Counted from the first letter of the stretch, positions 25,443 through 36,294 are shown. The stretch: DNA of 64,000 nucleotides from Serpentinicella alkaliphila (GCF_018141405.1 NZ_CP058648.1:387001-451000); one strand, 5' to 3'. Made by a program: numbers and translations. The notes: generated by a model not told the origin, from the letters alone.

Positions 25443-27783
25443 TATTTTCTCCCCTTATTAATGCGTGCTCTAATACTTGATCCATATGATCAACAAACAC
25501 CATTTCAATCTTTTTCTTTACATTCTCAGGTATATCATCTATATCTTTCTTATTCTCCATTGGTAGTAGAACCTTCTTAATACCTGCTCTATTAGCTGCC
25601 AAAACTTTCTCTTTAACTCCACCAATAGCTAATACTCTACCTCTCAGTGTAATTTCTCCTGTCATAGCTACATCTTTTCTGGCTGGTGTGTTTGTTAATG
25701 CAGATATTACAGCCGTTGCCATAGTTATACCAGCAGAAGGACCATCCTTTGGTGTTGCACCCTCTGGAACGTGGATGTGTAAATCTATATTCTCATGGAA
25801 TTCAGGGTCAATTTTTAGTTCTTCTGCTCGAGATCTTATATAGCTAATTGCTGCTTGGGCGGATTCCTTCATAATATCACCCAAATGTCCAGTTAAGGAT
25901 AGCTTTCCTTTGCCTTTCATAGGTGTAACCTCGATAGATAAAGTATCTCCTCCAACTGCTGTCCAAGCTAGGCCTCTAACAACTCCAACTTCATCTTTTT
26001 GATTTATCATTTCATATGCAAATACTGGTTTTCCTAAATACTTATCTAAATTATTTGGCATTACCCTAACAGTCTTTACTTTTTCCTCTACAACTCTCTT
26101 AGCAATTTTTCGGCAAACATTTGCTATTTGTCTCTCAAGATTTCTAACCCCTGCTTCTCTTGTATAATAGTTTATAATGTCTCGAGTAGCCTTTTCAGAG
26201 ATTTGTACTTGTTCTTCAGCTAATCCATGATCTTTAATTTGCTTAGGGAATAGATATCTTTCAGCAATCTTTAATTTCTCTTCCTCTGTATATCCTGGTA
26301 TACGTATGACTTCCATACGGTCTAATAGAGGTCTAGGTATAGTATCTAAAGAATTTGCTGTAGTTATAAACATAACTTTAGATAGATTGAATGGAACCTC
26401 TAAAAAATGATCCGTAAAGTCGCTATTTTGTTCAGGGTCTAAAACTTCTAATAAAGCTGCTGCTGGGTCACCTCTAAAGTCGCTTGCTAGCTTATCTATT
26501 TCATCTAATAGAAACACTGGATTTTTAGATCCTACTTGTCTCATAGATGAAATAATTCTCCCAGGTAAAGCTCCTACATAGGTTCTTCTATGTCCTCTTA
26601 TTTCAGCTTCATCTCTTACCCCACCTAAAGACATTCTTACAAATTTTCTATTTAGGGATCTAGCTATAGACTTTGCGATTGAAGTTTTTCCTACTCCAGG
26701 TGGCCCTACTAAACATAATATAGGTCCCTTCATAGATTTAGCCAATTGACGGATAGCTAGATATTCTAATATTCTTTCCTTAACTTTTTCTAACCCATAG
26801 TGGTCCTCATCTAAAATTTCAGCTGAAAGCTTCAAATCCAGTCTATCTTTCGTATCCTTATTCCAAGGTAAATTAAAAATCCAATCTATATAATTTCTAA
26901 GTACTCCTAGTTCTGCTGAGGACGGAGAAAGTTTTAGTAGTCTTTCAACTTCTCTATTTATTTTCTCGTGTATGTCCTTAGGTAATTTTAATTTCTTTAA
27001 TTCATTTTTATACTTATCAACCTCTTCAACTAAACCTTCATCTTCACCTAATTCTTTTTGAATTGCCTTTAATTGTTCCCTTAAGTAGTATTCTTTTTGA
27101 ACTTTATTAATCTGTTTTTTCACTCTATTATTGATATTTTTCTCGATTTCTAGAATTTGAATTTCTTCCAGAATAAATTTGTAAATCAACTCTAATCTAT
27201 CAGCTACTTTAAAAGCCTCTAATATATCTTGCTTCTGTGTTGGTTTCAAAACAAGATTTGATGCAATAGTATCTGCTAATCTTCCCGGAACTTCAATTTC
27301 ATTCATTGCTATGAGGACATCAGGGGAAATTCTATTGCTTACGTCTATGTAGTCTTCAAAACTTTCAAGTACACCTCTCATAAGGGCTTCAATTTCATGA
27401 CTCATTTCTGTCTCTTGAGTATAATCCTGTTCCTCTATATCTACCATAATATAAGGTGTTTCCTGAACGATATTTGTTATTTTAGCTCTAGATATACCTT
27501 CAACTAAAACCCTTATAGTATCCCCTGGTAGTTTTAGCATTTGTTTAATCTTTGAAATTGTACCAACTTGATAAAAGTCCTGAGGCTTAGGAGAATTTAT
27601 TTCTATATCTTTTTGTGATACTAAAAAAATTAATTGATCATTTACCATAGCTTCTTCTAATGCATTTATTGACCTTTCTCTCCCAACATCAAAATGTAAC
27701 ACCATATATGGAAAGATTGTCAAACCCCTTAACGGAATTAAGGGAATTGAACGTACTCTATTATTTTTACGATTCTCTTCCAT
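25432..27783 (-). CDS. lon: ATP-dependent protease La (LonA)
   Basis: About 783 residues. N-terminal substrate-binding domain ([20 protein letters not shown]), coiled linker, AAA+ module with Walker [18 protein letters not shown] and Walker [11 protein letters not shown], and a C-terminal Ser-Lys protease domain ([20 protein letters not shown], with Lys in [16 protein letters not shown]). It degrades misfolded and regulatory proteins. The ATG at 27783 is chosen over an upstream GTG that lies in the GGAGTG ribosome site. It has its own promoter and a terminator separating it from lonB. Confidence 0.97.
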   Translation of the reverse strand: MEENRKNNRVRSIPLIPLRGLTIFPYMVLHFDVGRERSINALEEAMVNDQLIFLVSQKDIEINSPKPQDFYQVGTISKIKQMLKLPGDTIRVLVEGISRAKITNIVQETPYIMVDIEEQDYTQETEMSHEIEALMRGVLESFEDYIDVSNRISPDVLIAMNEIEVPGRLADTIASNLVLKPTQKQDILEAFKVADRLELIYKFILEEIQILEIEKNINNRVKKQINKVQKEYYLREQLKAIQKELGEDEGLVEEVDKYKNELKKLKLPKDIHEKINREVERLLKLSPSSAELGVLRNYIDWIFNLPWNKDTKDRLDLKLSAEILDEDHYGLEKVKERILEYLAIRQLAKSMKGPILCLVGPPGVGKTSIAKSIARSLNRKFVRMSLGGVRDEAEIRGHRRTYVGALPGRIISSMRQVGSKNPVFLLDEIDKLASDFRGDPAAALLEVLDPEQNSDFTDHFLEVPFNLSKVMFITTANSLDTIPRPLLDRMEVIRIPGYTEEEKLKIAERYLFPKQIKDHGLAEEQVQISEKATRDIINYYTREAGVRNLERQIANVCRKIAKRVVEEKVKTVRVMPNNLDKYLGKPVFAYEMINQKDEVGVVRGLAWTAVGGDTLSIEVTPMKGKGKLSLTGHLGDIMKESAQAAISYIRSRAEELKIDPEFHENIDLHIHVPEGATPKDGPSAGITMATAVISALTNTPARKDVAMTGEITLRGRVLAIGGVKEKVLAANRAGIKKVLLPMENKKDIDDIPENVKKKIEMVFVDHMDQVLEHALIRGENNEG

Positions 27784-27827
27784 CTTACTCACTCCTCATA
27801 TGTATTTAAATACAGTTAGCCGAATAC

Positions 27828-27856
27828 ATTATACCTTTACTTGTGTTTCTTTTCAA
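27828..27856 (-). promoter_or_regulatory. lon promoter
   Basis: On the minus strand TTGAAA (27851-27856), a 17-bp spacer and TATAAT (27828-27833), 45 bp before the lon start. AGTTAGC (27814-27820) and GCTAACT further upstream form an inverted pair around it. No CIRCE element is seen. Confidence 0.75.
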
Positions 27857-27936
27857 TATTTTACCCTTAATTTATACTTTATACCACAGCTAACTCGGAA
27901 AATTTAGTTAGATTTAAACATTTTATCATAATAGGA

Positions 27937-27986
27937 TGAAAATAACGACTTATACTTATATTTTTTTTAAGTACAAGCCGTATTTT
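27937..27986 (-). terminator. Terminator between lonB and lon
   Basis: On the minus strand CGGCTTGTACTT pairs with AAGTATAAGTCG (12 bp, two G-U) around an A-rich loop, followed by TTATTTT. Confidence 0.75.
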
Positions 27987-27993
27987 TTACTAT

Positions 27994-29688
27994 CTATATA
28001 CTATTTTTTCTATCATCCCTACCTAATGCAGCGACTAAATCAATAATTTCTGGATTTTGTTTATGCTTGCTACTTCCCTTTTCTTTACAAATAGCTAAGT
28101 TAATAACCTCTTCGATAGTACTTACAGGTATAACTTCTATATCTAGAAGCTTAAATCTATCTTGATAATTATCTTTAGGTATTAATACTTTTTTACATCC
28201 TGCTTGTTTTGCAGCATTTATTTTAGCTGATATACCTCCAACTGGTTTTACATTTCCTCTTATAGAAACTTCACCTGTCATAGCAATTTCGTTATCAACA
28301 AGCTGGTTAGTTAAAGCGGAATATATAGCCGTAACCATTGTTATACCTGCTGATGGCCCATCAATCGGAATTCCACCTGGAAAGTTTAGATGTATTTCAT
28401 AGTCCTTAGGATCTAAACTATATATTTTTTTTATTACGGTTAATACATTATCTACTGAGTCCGAAGCCGTGCTCTTTCTTTTTAAAGTTCGACCAGGAGT
28501 ATTCGTTTCCTCAGATTGAATAATACCAGTTACTATTACTCTTCCTTTTCGCTTCTTCGGTATTTTAATTGCAGTAACCTCAATATCAATTAACATGCCT
28601 AAATTCGCACCATAAACAGCTAGTCCATTTACACATCCAATAGCGGGCTCCTGTCCAATCTTTTTATCTGGCCTAGGACTATAGTGTCCGCTTTCTATAA
28701 CCCACTCTACGTCTTCAATTTCAATAGTTTTTCGGCCTTGAGTTAAGGCCAATCCAGCTGTTATTTGTATGATATTTACCGCTTCTCTCCCATTTGTTGC
28801 ATACTTTTTAATCTCTTCAATAGACCTCGCATCTATTTCAAATCCACTTCTCTCACAGGCATTTTTTGCTATTATACCAACCTCCTTTGGCAAAAGGGGT
28901 CTAAAATAAATTTCAACGCACCTAGATCTTAAGGCCGGTGGTAAATCTTCAGGGCCTTTTGTTGTAGCCCCAACAAGTCTAAAGTCTGCTGGTAGGCCAT
29001 TTTGAAATATATCATGTATATGTCTAGGTATGTTGGAATCCTCAGAATTATAGTAGGCACTCTCTAAAAATACCTTTCTATCCTCTAATACTTTTAAGAG
29101 TTTATTCATTTGTACTGAGTGAAGCTCTCCAATTTCATCTAAAAAAAGTATTCCACCATGTGCCTTTGTTACAGCCCCTGGCTTAGGTTGAGGAATTCCT
29201 GCCTGTCCTAAAGGTCCTGCTCCTTGATAAATTGGGTCATGAACCGATCCCATCAATGGATCAGCAATCCCTCTATCATCAAATCTTAATGTAGTAGCAT
29301 CCATTTCTATAAATTTTGACTTGTGGTCAAAGGGTGAATGGATACTTTTTTTTGCTTCTTCAAGAATTACTCTTGCTGCAGCCGTCTTACCAACTCCTGG
29401 TGGACCATAGATTATTACATGTTGGGGATTAGGACTACATAAAGCTGCTTTTAAAGCCTTTAATCCATCTTGTTGACCAATAATATCATCAAAAGTACTT
29501 GGTCTTGTATGTTCAGATAATGGCACAGTTAATGCATTTTCCCTTAGTTGTTTTAGTCTCTCTACTTCCTTTCTAGATTCCTTTTCTATAGCCAATTTAC
29601 TTCCCTGTTGAGTTTTAAGTAAACTTAAAAAATAGAGACCTATAACAACAGCAAAGAAAAATTGAATTAAAAATATTATGTTTGGCAA
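27994..29688 (-). CDS. lonB: LonB-type ATP-dependent protease
   Basis: 564 residues. N-terminal membrane segment (IIFLIQFFFAVVIGLYFLSL), then AAA+ ATPase with Walker [17 protein letters not shown] and Walker B GGILFLDEIGEL, and a Lon-type Ser-Lys protease domain ([20 protein letters not shown]; Lys in GGISAKINAAKQAGCKK). It lacks the LonA N-terminal domain, like the sporulation-linked LonB of Bacillus. It starts with TTG after GGAGATAGGAGA. It sits directly upstream of lon, the standard Firmicute order. Confidence 0.93.
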   Translation of the reverse strand: MPNIIFLIQFFFAVVIGLYFLSLLKTQQGSKLAIEKESRKEVERLKQLRENALTVPLSEHTRPSTFDDIIGQQDGLKALKAALCSPNPQHVIIYGPPGVGKTAAARVILEEAKKSIHSPFDHKSKFIEMDATTLRFDDRGIADPLMGSVHDPIYQGAGPLGQAGIPQPKPGAVTKAHGGILFLDEIGELHSVQMNKLLKVLEDRKVFLESAYYNSEDSNIPRHIHDIFQNGLPADFRLVGATTKGPEDLPPALRSRCVEIYFRPLLPKEVGIIAKNACERSGFEIDARSIEEIKKYATNGREAVNIIQITAGLALTQGRKTIEIEDVEWVIESGHYSPRPDKKIGQEPAIGCVNGLAVYGANLGMLIDIEVTAIKIPKKRKGRVIVTGIIQSEETNTPGRTLKRKSTASDSVDNVLTVIKKIYSLDPKDYEIHLNFPGGIPIDGPSAGITMVTAIYSALTNQLVDNEIAMTGEVSIRGNVKPVGGISAKINAAKQAGCKKVLIPKDNYQDRFKLLDIEVIPVSTIEEVINLAICKEKGSSKHKQNPEIIDLVAALGRDDRKNSI

Positions 29689-29798
29689 TCTCCTATCTCC
29701 TCTCCGTTTAACTTAGCTGTAATAGATTTTTCATCTGATAAAATTATTATTTGCACCCAATAATGATTTATCCGACTAAAAAAAGATTGTTATTATAT

Positions 29799-29838
29799 GA
29801 AATAATAGGAATTGTCATTATTTCTAATATGTTATAAT
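29799..29838 (+). promoter_or_regulatory. Inverted repeat and -10 box before the chromate-transporter pair
   Basis: GAAATAAT (29799-29806) and ATTATTTC (29817-29824) form an 8-bp inverted repeat just upstream of TATAAT (29833-29838). The repeat covers the expected -35 area (TTGTCA at 29813, with a short 14-bp spacer), so it may be an operator. Low certainty. Confidence 0.35.
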
Positions 29839-29883
29839 AATAATATTGGCATAACTGAATAATTTCATAGGAGGTTTTTTGAT

Positions 29884-30435
29884 ATGCAGGAGTATTTCAG
29901 GCTTTTTTTTATTTTTTTTAGAATAGGAGCATTTACCTTTGGTGGTGGCTATGCAATGCTAGCTATTATGCAAAGAGAGTTTGTAGATAGAGAAAAACTG
30001 TTGGATGAAATTGATTTTTTAGATATAGCAGCTCTAGCCCAAAGCTTACCTGGCCCAATAGCTGTTAATACCTCAGTCTATGTGGGCTATAAATTAAAAG
30101 GTAGAAAAGGTTCATTAGTTGCACTTGTAGGAACTGTTCTACCCTCTCTACTTTCCATTATTCTCTTAGCAATGTTTTATAATAGAATAAAGGATATAGA
30201 GGCTATTCAACAGTTCTTTATGGGTGTTCGTCCAGGGATTGTATCTTTAATTTTTTTATCTGCTGTTAAATTATCTAAGCCTATTGAAAAAACAAAATTT
30301 AACGTATTAATAATGGTTATTGCATTAGTTGGAATAATTCTTTTAAAAATTCATCCCATATTCGTTATTATTATTTGTGGAACAATAGGATACTTATACA
30401 GTAGAAATAAGGAGAATACCAATGGTCATATTTAG
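29884..30435 (+). CDS. ChrA-type transporter, first half protein
   Basis: 183 residues, one CHR domain with about five to six membrane segments. Family marks are FFRIGAFTFGGGYAMLAIMQ and LAQSLPGPIAVNTSVYVGYK. Short ChrA proteins are encoded in pairs and act as heterodimers with opposite membrane orientation; they export chromate in some bacteria, but the natural substrate is often unclear. AGGAGG precedes the ATG. The gene overlaps its partner by 14 bp. Confidence 0.9.
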   Translation: MQEYFRLFFIFFRIGAFTFGGGYAMLAIMQREFVDREKLLDEIDFLDIAALAQSLPGPIAVNTSVYVGYKLKGRKGSLVALVGTVLPSLLSIILLAMFYNRIKDIEAIQQFFMGVRPGIVSLIFLSAVKLSKPIEKTKFNVLIMVIALVGIILLKIHPIFVIIICGTIGYLYSRNKENTNGHI

Positions 30436-30946
30436 AATAATTATCTCTTTTTTGAAAATAGGTGCATTTAGTTTCGGTGGCGGATATGCAATGTTGCCAG
30501 TAATACAAGAAGAAGTTGTAAATTTAAATCAATGGCTTACAGAAAGTGAGTTCATCGACATTGTAGCCATATCACAAATGTCTCCAGGACCCATTTCTGT
30601 TAATGTTGCCACTTTTGTAGGATATACTCAGTTTGGTATTTTAGGGGCAGTTATAGCTACTACCAGTGTTGTAATCGTTTCTTTTTTCTTAGTAACTTCA
30701 CTAGCAAAACTAATTACTAAACATAAAGATATACCTATAATAGAAGGTATATTTAAGGGTATCCGTCCGTCGGTAATAGGTTTAATCGGTGCCGCATGTG
30801 TTTCCTTATTTAATACTTCTATAATAGATTTAAAAAGTCTTGCAATAGCAGTAATTGTTTTAATAGCACTGTATAAATTCAAACTACACCCAATTGGTGC
30901 AATTATTTTTTCTGGTTTCCTAGGAATTCTTTTTTACTCAATATAG
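30422..30946 (+). CDS. ChrA-type transporter, second half protein
   Basis: 174 residues, second CHR domain: FLKIGAFSFGGGYAMLPVIQ and ISQMSPGPISVNVATFVGYT. The two halves are homologous to each other. The start overlaps the end of the first gene, with AAGGAG before the ATG, so they are translated together. Followed by a strong terminator. Confidence 0.9.
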   Translation: MVIFRIIISFLKIGAFSFGGGYAMLPVIQEEVVNLNQWLTESEFIDIVAISQMSPGPISVNVATFVGYTQFGILGAVIATTSVVIVSFFLVTSLAKLITKHKDIPIIEGIFKGIRPSVIGLIGAACVSLFNTSIIDLKSLAIAVIVLIALYKFKLHPIGAIIFSGFLGILFYSI

Positions 30947-30962
30947 TTAAAATACACATTAT

Positions 30963-31000
30963 AAATGGTGTTGGTGGAATAAAACCAGCACCATTTTTTT
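30963..31000 (+). terminator. Terminator after the ChrA pair
   Basis: AAATGGTG-T-TGGT pairs with ACCA-G-CACCATTT, followed by a T run. Confidence 0.85.
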
Positions 31001-31176
31001 GATTAAATAAATAATCCACTATATTCTTATAACCATAAGTGATTGTAGTGTTTTAAATACCCCACTCTTCTTTATTCATCTTAATTAAAATTTTATTTAA
31101 CTATGTTTAGCCTCTTATAAAATTAGGTAAAAAAGAAATAATAGCAAATTACTAATTTTTCTAGGAGGATGATAAA

Positions 31177-32181
31177 ATGAATTTACAAACAAATTATATG
31201 GGTTTAACTCTTAAAAATCCGATTATTGTAGGGGCCAGTGGATTAACAAGTGATTTAGAATCAATAAAAGAATTAGAAGTAAACGGTGCAGCTGCAATTG
31301 TAATTAAATCATTGTTTCAAGAAGAAATACAATTGGAAAATTTAAAGTTCGATGAATATTTAAATAGATATAATGATCTACACGCAGAAATGCTTAATCA
31401 TTACCCTAATATTAGACATGCTGGTGCAAAGGAACATTTATACTGGGTAAAGCAAGTTAAACAGACGGTAGATATCCCAGTTATTGCTAGCATAAACGCT
31501 ATAGATGAGCATACTTGGATAGATTATGCAAAGGCTCTAGAAGAAACAGGGGTTGATGGTTTAGAACTAAATTTTTACAATATTCCAAAGGATGCTCAAT
31601 TAACTGGAGAAGATATTGAAGAAAAACAAGTACAAATCTTAAAAAAGGTTAAAGAGTCTGTTAAGATCCCTGTTTCTGTAAAGCTAAGTCCTTACTATAC
31701 AAATATTACAGATTTCTTAAAAAGATTAGATGATGCAAAGGTGGACGGTGTAGTATTATTTAATCGTTTATTCCAACCTGATATAGATGTAGAAAACGAA
31801 GTGGAGGTAAAAAGTTTTACTTTATCTAATGAATCTGATAATCGTCTGCCACTAATATGGACAGCTCTTTTAAGTGATCAATTAAAAACAGATATTAGTA
31901 GTAGCACTGGAATCATGACATCAGAGGATGTAGTGAAAATGCTATTGACTGGAGCCGCATCTGTTCAGATAGTTAGTACATTATATAAAAATAAGATTGA
32001 GTACTTAAATACTATTATTAAAGGCATAGAGAATTGGATGAAAAGTAAGAATTACAATTCTATTAAAAGTTTCAAAGGGAAATTGAGTAAAAAGAATATG
32101 AAGGATCCATGGGCATTTGAACGAGTTCAATACATAAAAATGCTATATTCAAAGGAAGAAATATTTGAAATTAATAGATAA
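31177..32181 (+). CDS. Dihydroorotate dehydrogenase-like protein
   Basis: 334 residues, FMN TIM-barrel of the dihydroorotate dehydrogenase family: TNYMGLTLKNPIIVGASGLT at the N-terminus, VDGLELNFYNIP, VKIPVSVKLSPYYTN, and a C-terminal phosphate-binding region ending IWTALLSDQ...STGIMTSEDV. True PyrD enzymes keep a GGI motif and a catalytic Cys or Ser base; here these segments look altered, so it is better called a DHOD-like protein. Similar genes occur in anaerobes away from pyr operons, as here. GGAGGATGATAAA precedes the ATG. Confidence 0.75.
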   Translation: MNLQTNYMGLTLKNPIIVGASGLTSDLESIKELEVNGAAAIVIKSLFQEEIQLENLKFDEYLNRYNDLHAEMLNHYPNIRHAGAKEHLYWVKQVKQTVDIPVIASINAIDEHTWIDYAKALEETGVDGLELNFYNIPKDAQLTGEDIEEKQVQILKKVKESVKIPVSVKLSPYYTNITDFLKRLDDAKVDGVVLFNRLFQPDIDVENEVEVKSFTLSNESDNRLPLIWTALLSDQLKTDISSSTGIMTSEDVVKMLLTGAASVQIVSTLYKNKIEYLNTIIKGIENWMKSKNYNSIKSFKGKLSKKNMKDPWAFERVQYIKMLYSKEEIFEINR

Positions 32182-32186
32182 GGCTA

Positions 32187-32225
32187 AAGATTATAAGGGT
32201 CCAAATCTGGACCCTTATAATCTTT
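32187..32225. terminator. Terminator between the DHOD-like gene and the sulfoxide reductase gene
   Basis: AAAGATTATAAGGGTCC, loop AAATCT, GGACCCTTATAATCTTT: a perfect 17-bp stem with T/A runs on both sides. It overlaps the last codons of the minus-strand gene. Confidence 0.9.
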
Positions 32226-32682
32226 TAGCTATCATTTCTGCAATTAGTTCTAATAATTCCTTATCGTTGTCATCAAAGGCTGCAAGTTCATGACTATCAA
32301 TATCTATTTCTCCCAATACTTCAGAACCTTTCATTATTGGAACAACAATTTCCGAAGCAGTTTCAAAGCTACAAGCTAAATAATTACTCTCTTTAGTTAC
32401 ATCATCTATAATAAAGGTTTCTTTTTTTTCTGCTGCCTGTCCACAAATTCCTTGACCAATTTCTATACTTACATGATCAGTCGGGGCGCCTATGTAGTGC
32501 CCTAATTTTAGTTTGCCGTTTTCTATCATATAAAAGCCTGTCCAATTAAAATACGGAATATTTGTGTCTAATATATGCACTATGCCCTTATATATGTTAT
32601 CCATATTACTTTCTTTTTCGAATAAACTTGTTACTTCATTTTTAAGTCTATCAAATAGAACCTTTTTCTCTAGTTTGTCCAT
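32215..32682 (-). CDS. Free methionine-(R)-sulfoxide reductase (GAF domain)
   Basis: 155 residues, a single GAF domain. The segments IGQGICGQAAEKKETFIIDD and SNYLACSFETASEIVVPI contain the two conserved active-site cysteines of fRMsr (E. coli YebR/MsrC type). It reduces free methionine-R-sulfoxide, an oxidative-damage repair step. GGAGGGG precedes the ATG. Its position between clpX and lonB, on their strand, interrupts the usual tig-clp-lon gene order. Confidence 0.88.
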   Translation of the reverse strand: MDKLEKKVLFDRLKNEVTSLFEKESNMDNIYKGIVHILDTNIPYFNWTGFYMIENGKLKLGHYIGAPTDHVSIEIGQGICGQAAEKKETFIIDDVTKESNYLACSFETASEIVVPIMKGSEVLGEIDIDSHELAAFDDNDKELLELIAEMIAKRL

Positions 32683-32701
32683 TTAAATCCCCTCCTGAAT
32701 T

Positions 32702-32740
32702 AAATAAAAGTGCCTGAGATATTAATCAAAGGCACTTAGT
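32702..32740 (-). terminator. clpX terminator
   Basis: On the minus strand AAGTGCCT and AGGCACTT form a hairpin followed by TTATTTAA, just after the clpX stop and before the sulfoxide reductase ribosome site. Confidence 0.75.
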
Positions 32741-32744
32741 ATTT

Positions 32745-34022
32745 TTATGATGCTGATTCTTCTTCGTCTTTTGTTGTTTTCTTTCTTTTAGATGAAGCCT
32801 TCTTAAGTATAATTGTAGGTTGAACACCATTTTCTACAGTGTCCTTTGTAATGACTACCTTCTCAATATCTTCTCTTGAAGGAACATCATACATAATGTC
32901 CATCATTATATTTTCTAGAATACCTCTTAATCCACGGGCTCCTGCTTTTCTTTCAATAGCTTTTTTTGCTACTAATTCTAAAGCATCCCCTTCAAATTCT
33001 ACTTTTACATCATCAATTTCAAATAACTTTTGATATTGTTTTGTAAGAGCATTTTTAGGTTCCGTCAATATTTTAATTAACGCTTCTTCATCTAATGCAT
33101 CTAATGTTACTATTACTGGTAATCTTCCAACAAACTCAGGAATTAATCCATACTTTAATAAATCCTCAGATTGAAGCTTTTTAAGAAGTTCACCAATGTC
33201 TAGATTTTGCTTACTTTTAATTTCTGCACCAAATCCCATTGATGTTTGGCCAGTTCTTTTTTGAATTATTTTATCAATCCCATCAAATGCCCCACCACAA
33301 ATAAATAAAACATTAGTAGTATCTATTTGAATGAACTCCTGATGTGGATGTTTTCTTCCACCCTGAGGTGGAACACTTGCAACAGTACCTTCTAGAATTT
33401 TAAGTAGAGCCTGTTGAACCCCTTCACCACTAACATCTCGAGTAATTGAAGGATTCTCTGATTTTTTAGCAATTTTATCTACCTCGTCAATATAGATAAT
33501 TCCCTTTTCGGCCTTTTCTATATCATAATCAGCAGATTGAATTAGCTTTAACAAGATATTTTCAACATCTTCCCCAACATATCCAGCTTCTGTTAAAGAA
33601 GTTGCATCTGCAATTGCAAAGGGTACATTAAGAAGTTTAGCTAATGTTTGAGCTAGTAATGTTTTTCCTGAACCAGTAGGTCCAATCATTACTATATTAC
33701 TTTTTTGTAGCTCAACATCGTCCTTACCTTCATAGTTAATTCTTTTATAGTGATTATATACAGCAACAGCTAAAGCTTTTTTAGCTTGATCTTGACCAAT
33801 AATATATTGATCTAAAATATCTTTAATCTCTTTAGGTTTAGGTAAATCCATCAGATCGATATCTACGTTTTCGTCGAATTCCTCTTGAATTATTTCTTGA
33901 CACAATTCAATACATTCATCACAAATGTATACATTGGGACCGGCAATTAGACGTCTTACCTGATCCTGGGACTTACCGCAAAAAGAGCACTTCAATTGTT
34001 TTTTATCTTCATATCTAGACAT
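32745..34022 (-). CDS. clpX: ATP-dependent Clp protease ATP-binding subunit ClpX
   Basis: 425 residues, normal length. N-terminal zinc finger ([14 protein letters not shown]...CDECIELC), Walker [19 protein letters not shown], Walker [13 protein letters not shown], pore loop GYVG in [13 protein letters not shown], and sensor/arginine region [14 protein letters not shown]. It unfolds tagged proteins and feeds them to ClpP, encoded 28 bp upstream. Confidence 0.98.
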   Translation of the reverse strand: MSRYEDKKQLKCSFCGKSQDQVRRLIAGPNVYICDECIELCQEIIQEEFDENVDIDLMDLPKPKEIKDILDQYIIGQDQAKKALAVAVYNHYKRINYEGKDDVELQKSNIVMIGPTGSGKTLLAQTLAKLLNVPFAIADATSLTEAGYVGEDVENILLKLIQSADYDIEKAEKGIIYIDEVDKIAKKSENPSITRDVSGEGVQQALLKILEGTVASVPPQGGRKHPHQEFIQIDTTNVLFICGGAFDGIDKIIQKRTGQTSMGFGAEIKSKQNLDIGELLKKLQSEDLLKYGLIPEFVGRLPVIVTLDALDEEALIKILTEPKNALTKQYQKLFEIDDVKVEFEGDALELVAKKAIERKAGARGLRGILENIMMDIMYDVPSREDIEKVVITKDTVENGVQPTIILKKASSKRKKTTKDEEESAS

Positions 34023-34050
34023 TTATACACCTCTTTCAATGCAATACAAT

Positions 34051-34635
34051 CTATTTTCTCGCGGTAATCACTTCGTCAATAATTCCATATTCCTTAGCTT
34101 CTTGAGCTTCCATAAAGAAATCTCTATCAGTATCTCTCTTTACTCTTTCTAAAGGCTGCCCAGTTCTTTCAGTTAATATTTCATTTAACTTATCTCTCAT
34201 TTTTAGAATTCGTTCAGCATGAATACGAATATCTTCAGCTTGACCCCTAGTTCCGCCTAAAGGTTGATGTATCATAATTTCAGCATTTGGTAATGCATAT
34301 CTTTTGCCTTTTTCCCCAGCTGCTAATAAAAATGCACCCATACTTGCTGCCATACCTATACAAATAGTCGAGACATTAGGCTTGATATAATTCATAGTAT
34401 CGTATATAGCCATACCTGCTGTGATAGATCCCCCAGGACTATTTATATACAGTTGAATATCCTTATCTGGATCCTCAGCTTCTAGAAATAATAGTTGGGC
34501 AACAATAAGCCCAGCTGTTGTATCATTTACTTCATCATTTAATAGAATAATACGATCCTTTAGAAGCCTTGAGAAAATATCATAGGATCTCTCACCACGA
34601 TTCGTTTGTTCAACAACAATTGGCACTAAAGCCAT
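34051..34635 (-). CDS. clpP: ATP-dependent Clp protease proteolytic subunit
   Basis: 194 residues. The catalytic triad is visible: Ser in [16 protein letters not shown], His in [14 protein letters not shown] and Asp in [15 protein letters not shown]. It forms tetradecameric barrels with ClpX. The ATG at 34635 has GGGAGGAGATAGT in front and gives the standard N-terminus [19 protein letters not shown]; the longer frame to 34650 is rejected. Confidence 0.98.
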   Translation of the reverse strand: MALVPIVVEQTNRGERSYDIFSRLLKDRIILLNDEVNDTTAGLIVAQLLFLEAEDPDKDIQLYINSPGGSITAGMAIYDTMNYIKPNVSTICIGMAASMGAFLLAAGEKGKRYALPNAEIMIHQPLGGTRGQAEDIRIHAERILKMRDKLNEILTERTGQPLERVKRDTDRDFFMEAQEAKEYGIIDEVITARK

Positions 34636-34658
34636 ACTATCTCCTCCCAATACGTTTA

Positions 34659-35948
34659 TTAAATCACTTTAGCATTATCTACTAAGAAATCAACAGTTTT
34701 CTTCATTACTAAATTATCTCTTATATTGTTGATATCTTGTTCTTTTAATCGTGATTTTAATGCTTCTACTTCTTGCTTATATAGTGTTGCCATTTTTTCA
34801 AATTCTGCATTTAAATCTTCTTCTGTTACTTCGATATTTTCTAATTTACTTATTTTATCTACAACTAGGTCATTTTTTACTCTATTTGCTGCATCTTCTC
34901 TCATTTGACTTCTTAAATCTTCTTCGTTAGTTCCAGTAATTTGATAATATGTTTCTAGTTTCATTCCTTGATAACTTAAAGAAAACGCGAACTCTCTAAT
35001 CATTTGATCGATTTGTTTTTCAATTGCAGCATTTGGTACGTTAAGTTCAACTTTGCTAGCGATTGCGTTTATAACTGCATTTTCAAATTCTTGTTTCTCT
35101 TTATTTTCCGCAGCCTCTACAAGTTTATTCTTAATATCTGCTTTTAATTCCTCTATTGTGTCAAAATCAGAAACGTCTTTAGCAAACTCATCATCAACTG
35201 TAGGTAGCTCTTTTTCTTTTATTTCATGTATTTTAACATGGAATACTGCATCTTTTCCTGCTAAATCTTCAGAATGATATTTTTCTGGGAAAGTTACATT
35301 AACTACAACATCATCACCAATGTTTGCACCAATTAACTGTTCTTCAAATCCTGGAATGAAATGACCTGAACCAATAGTTAAAGTTTGTTTTTCCGCTGTT
35401 CCACCTGGGAATTGTACATCATCAACCATACCTTTAAAATCAATGATAACCATATCACCATTTTTAACCGGTCTATCTTCAACAGAAACCATTCTTGCAC
35501 TATTTTGTACAAGCATATCTAACTCATTTTGTACATCCTCTTCCTGTACATTATACTCTTTTTTCTCTACTTCTATACCTTTATAGTTTTCTATAGTAAA
35601 TTCCGGCATTATTTCTACTTCTGCTGTAAAAACAACATCTTTGCCTTTTTCAATTTCATCTACGATATCTATATGTGGATGATCAATTGGTTCAATACTA
35701 TGTTCAGCTAGAGCAGCTTCATATGCATCTGGGAAACAAATATTAATAGCTTCTTCATAGAATATTTCTACCCCATAACTAGCTTCAATAATCTTTTTTG
35801 GTGCTTTGCCTTTTCTAAAACCTGGCATGTTGAATCTTGCTTTCATTTTGTTGTATGCTATATTAGTTGCTTCCTCAAATTTAGCAGCATCTACAACAAT
35901 TTTTAACGTTATTTTATTATCTTCTTTTTTAATAATTTCTGAACTCAT
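34659..35948 (-). CDS. tig: Trigger factor
   Basis: 429 residues, normal length. N-terminal ribosome-binding domain with the signature [17 protein letters not shown], central FKBP-type prolyl isomerase domain (about 150-245, [15 protein letters not shown]...[20 protein letters not shown]) and a helical C-terminal chaperone domain. It binds nascent chains at the ribosome exit. First gene of the tig-clpP-clpX operon, which starts from the tandem promoters at 36041-36149. Confidence 0.97.
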   Translation of the reverse strand: MSSEIIKKEDNKITLKIVVDAAKFEEATNIAYNKMKARFNMPGFRKGKAPKKIIEASYGVEIFYEEAINICFPDAYEAALAEHSIEPIDHPHIDIVDEIEKGKDVVFTAEVEIMPEFTIENYKGIEVEKKEYNVQEEDVQNELDMLVQNSARMVSVEDRPVKNGDMVIIDFKGMVDDVQFPGGTAEKQTLTIGSGHFIPGFEEQLIGANIGDDVVVNVTFPEKYHSEDLAGKDAVFHVKIHEIKEKELPTVDDEFAKDVSDFDTIEELKADIKNKLVEAAENKEKQEFENAVINAIASKVELNVPNAAIEKQIDQMIREFAFSLSYQGMKLETYYQITGTNEEDLRSQMREDAANRVKNDLVVDKISKLENIEVTEEDLNAEFEKMATLYKQEVEALKSRLKEQDINNIRDNLVMKKTVDFLVDNAKVI

Positions 35949-36040
35949 GTAAATGGTCCTCCTCTATTTAATTTTACTTTTGATTTTGTATATTATGTAA
36001 GAATAATCACTCAATTCCTATTCTTGACAACCATAATATA

Positions 36041-36149
36041 ATTATAACAAAAAAATAATTTAAAAACAAAGACATCCATAGATTTTGGATGTCTTAACAT
36101 ATATTGTTCCTTTAAATTTAATAGTATCTAATTTGCAATCTAATGTCAA
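36041..36149 (-). promoter_or_regulatory. Tandem tig promoters separated by a terminator-like hairpin
   Basis: On the minus strand, P1 is TTGACA (36144-36149), 17 bp, TACTAT (36121-36126). About 25 nt downstream of its start is a perfect 9-bp hairpin, AAGACATCC/GGATGTCTT (36069-36095), followed by TTGTTTTT. That T-rich tail is itself the -35 region of P2: TTGTTT (36064-36069), 17 bp, TATAAT (36041-36046). P1 transcripts could therefore end as a short RNA unless read through. The 408-bp gap 35949-36356 holds this, the opuC promoter and no gene that I can see. Confidence 0.65.
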
Positions 36150-36294
36150 TATTATTACCTTATAATTTTAATATTTTACGAATATTTAAGTTGAAAGTTT
36201 ATTTAATGGATTTAACCATAATTTTTTTAAAATTTAATTTACTTGAAACTACTGTAATTCCAACAGCCAACTGTAATAATATACCTGGGTTAAT

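Noticed and set aside
29799-29846. Definite SigA promoter for the ChrA pair
   Set aside because: Several overlapping TATAAT-like boxes exist and the best -35 has a 14-bp spacer, so only a tentative regulatory site is listed.
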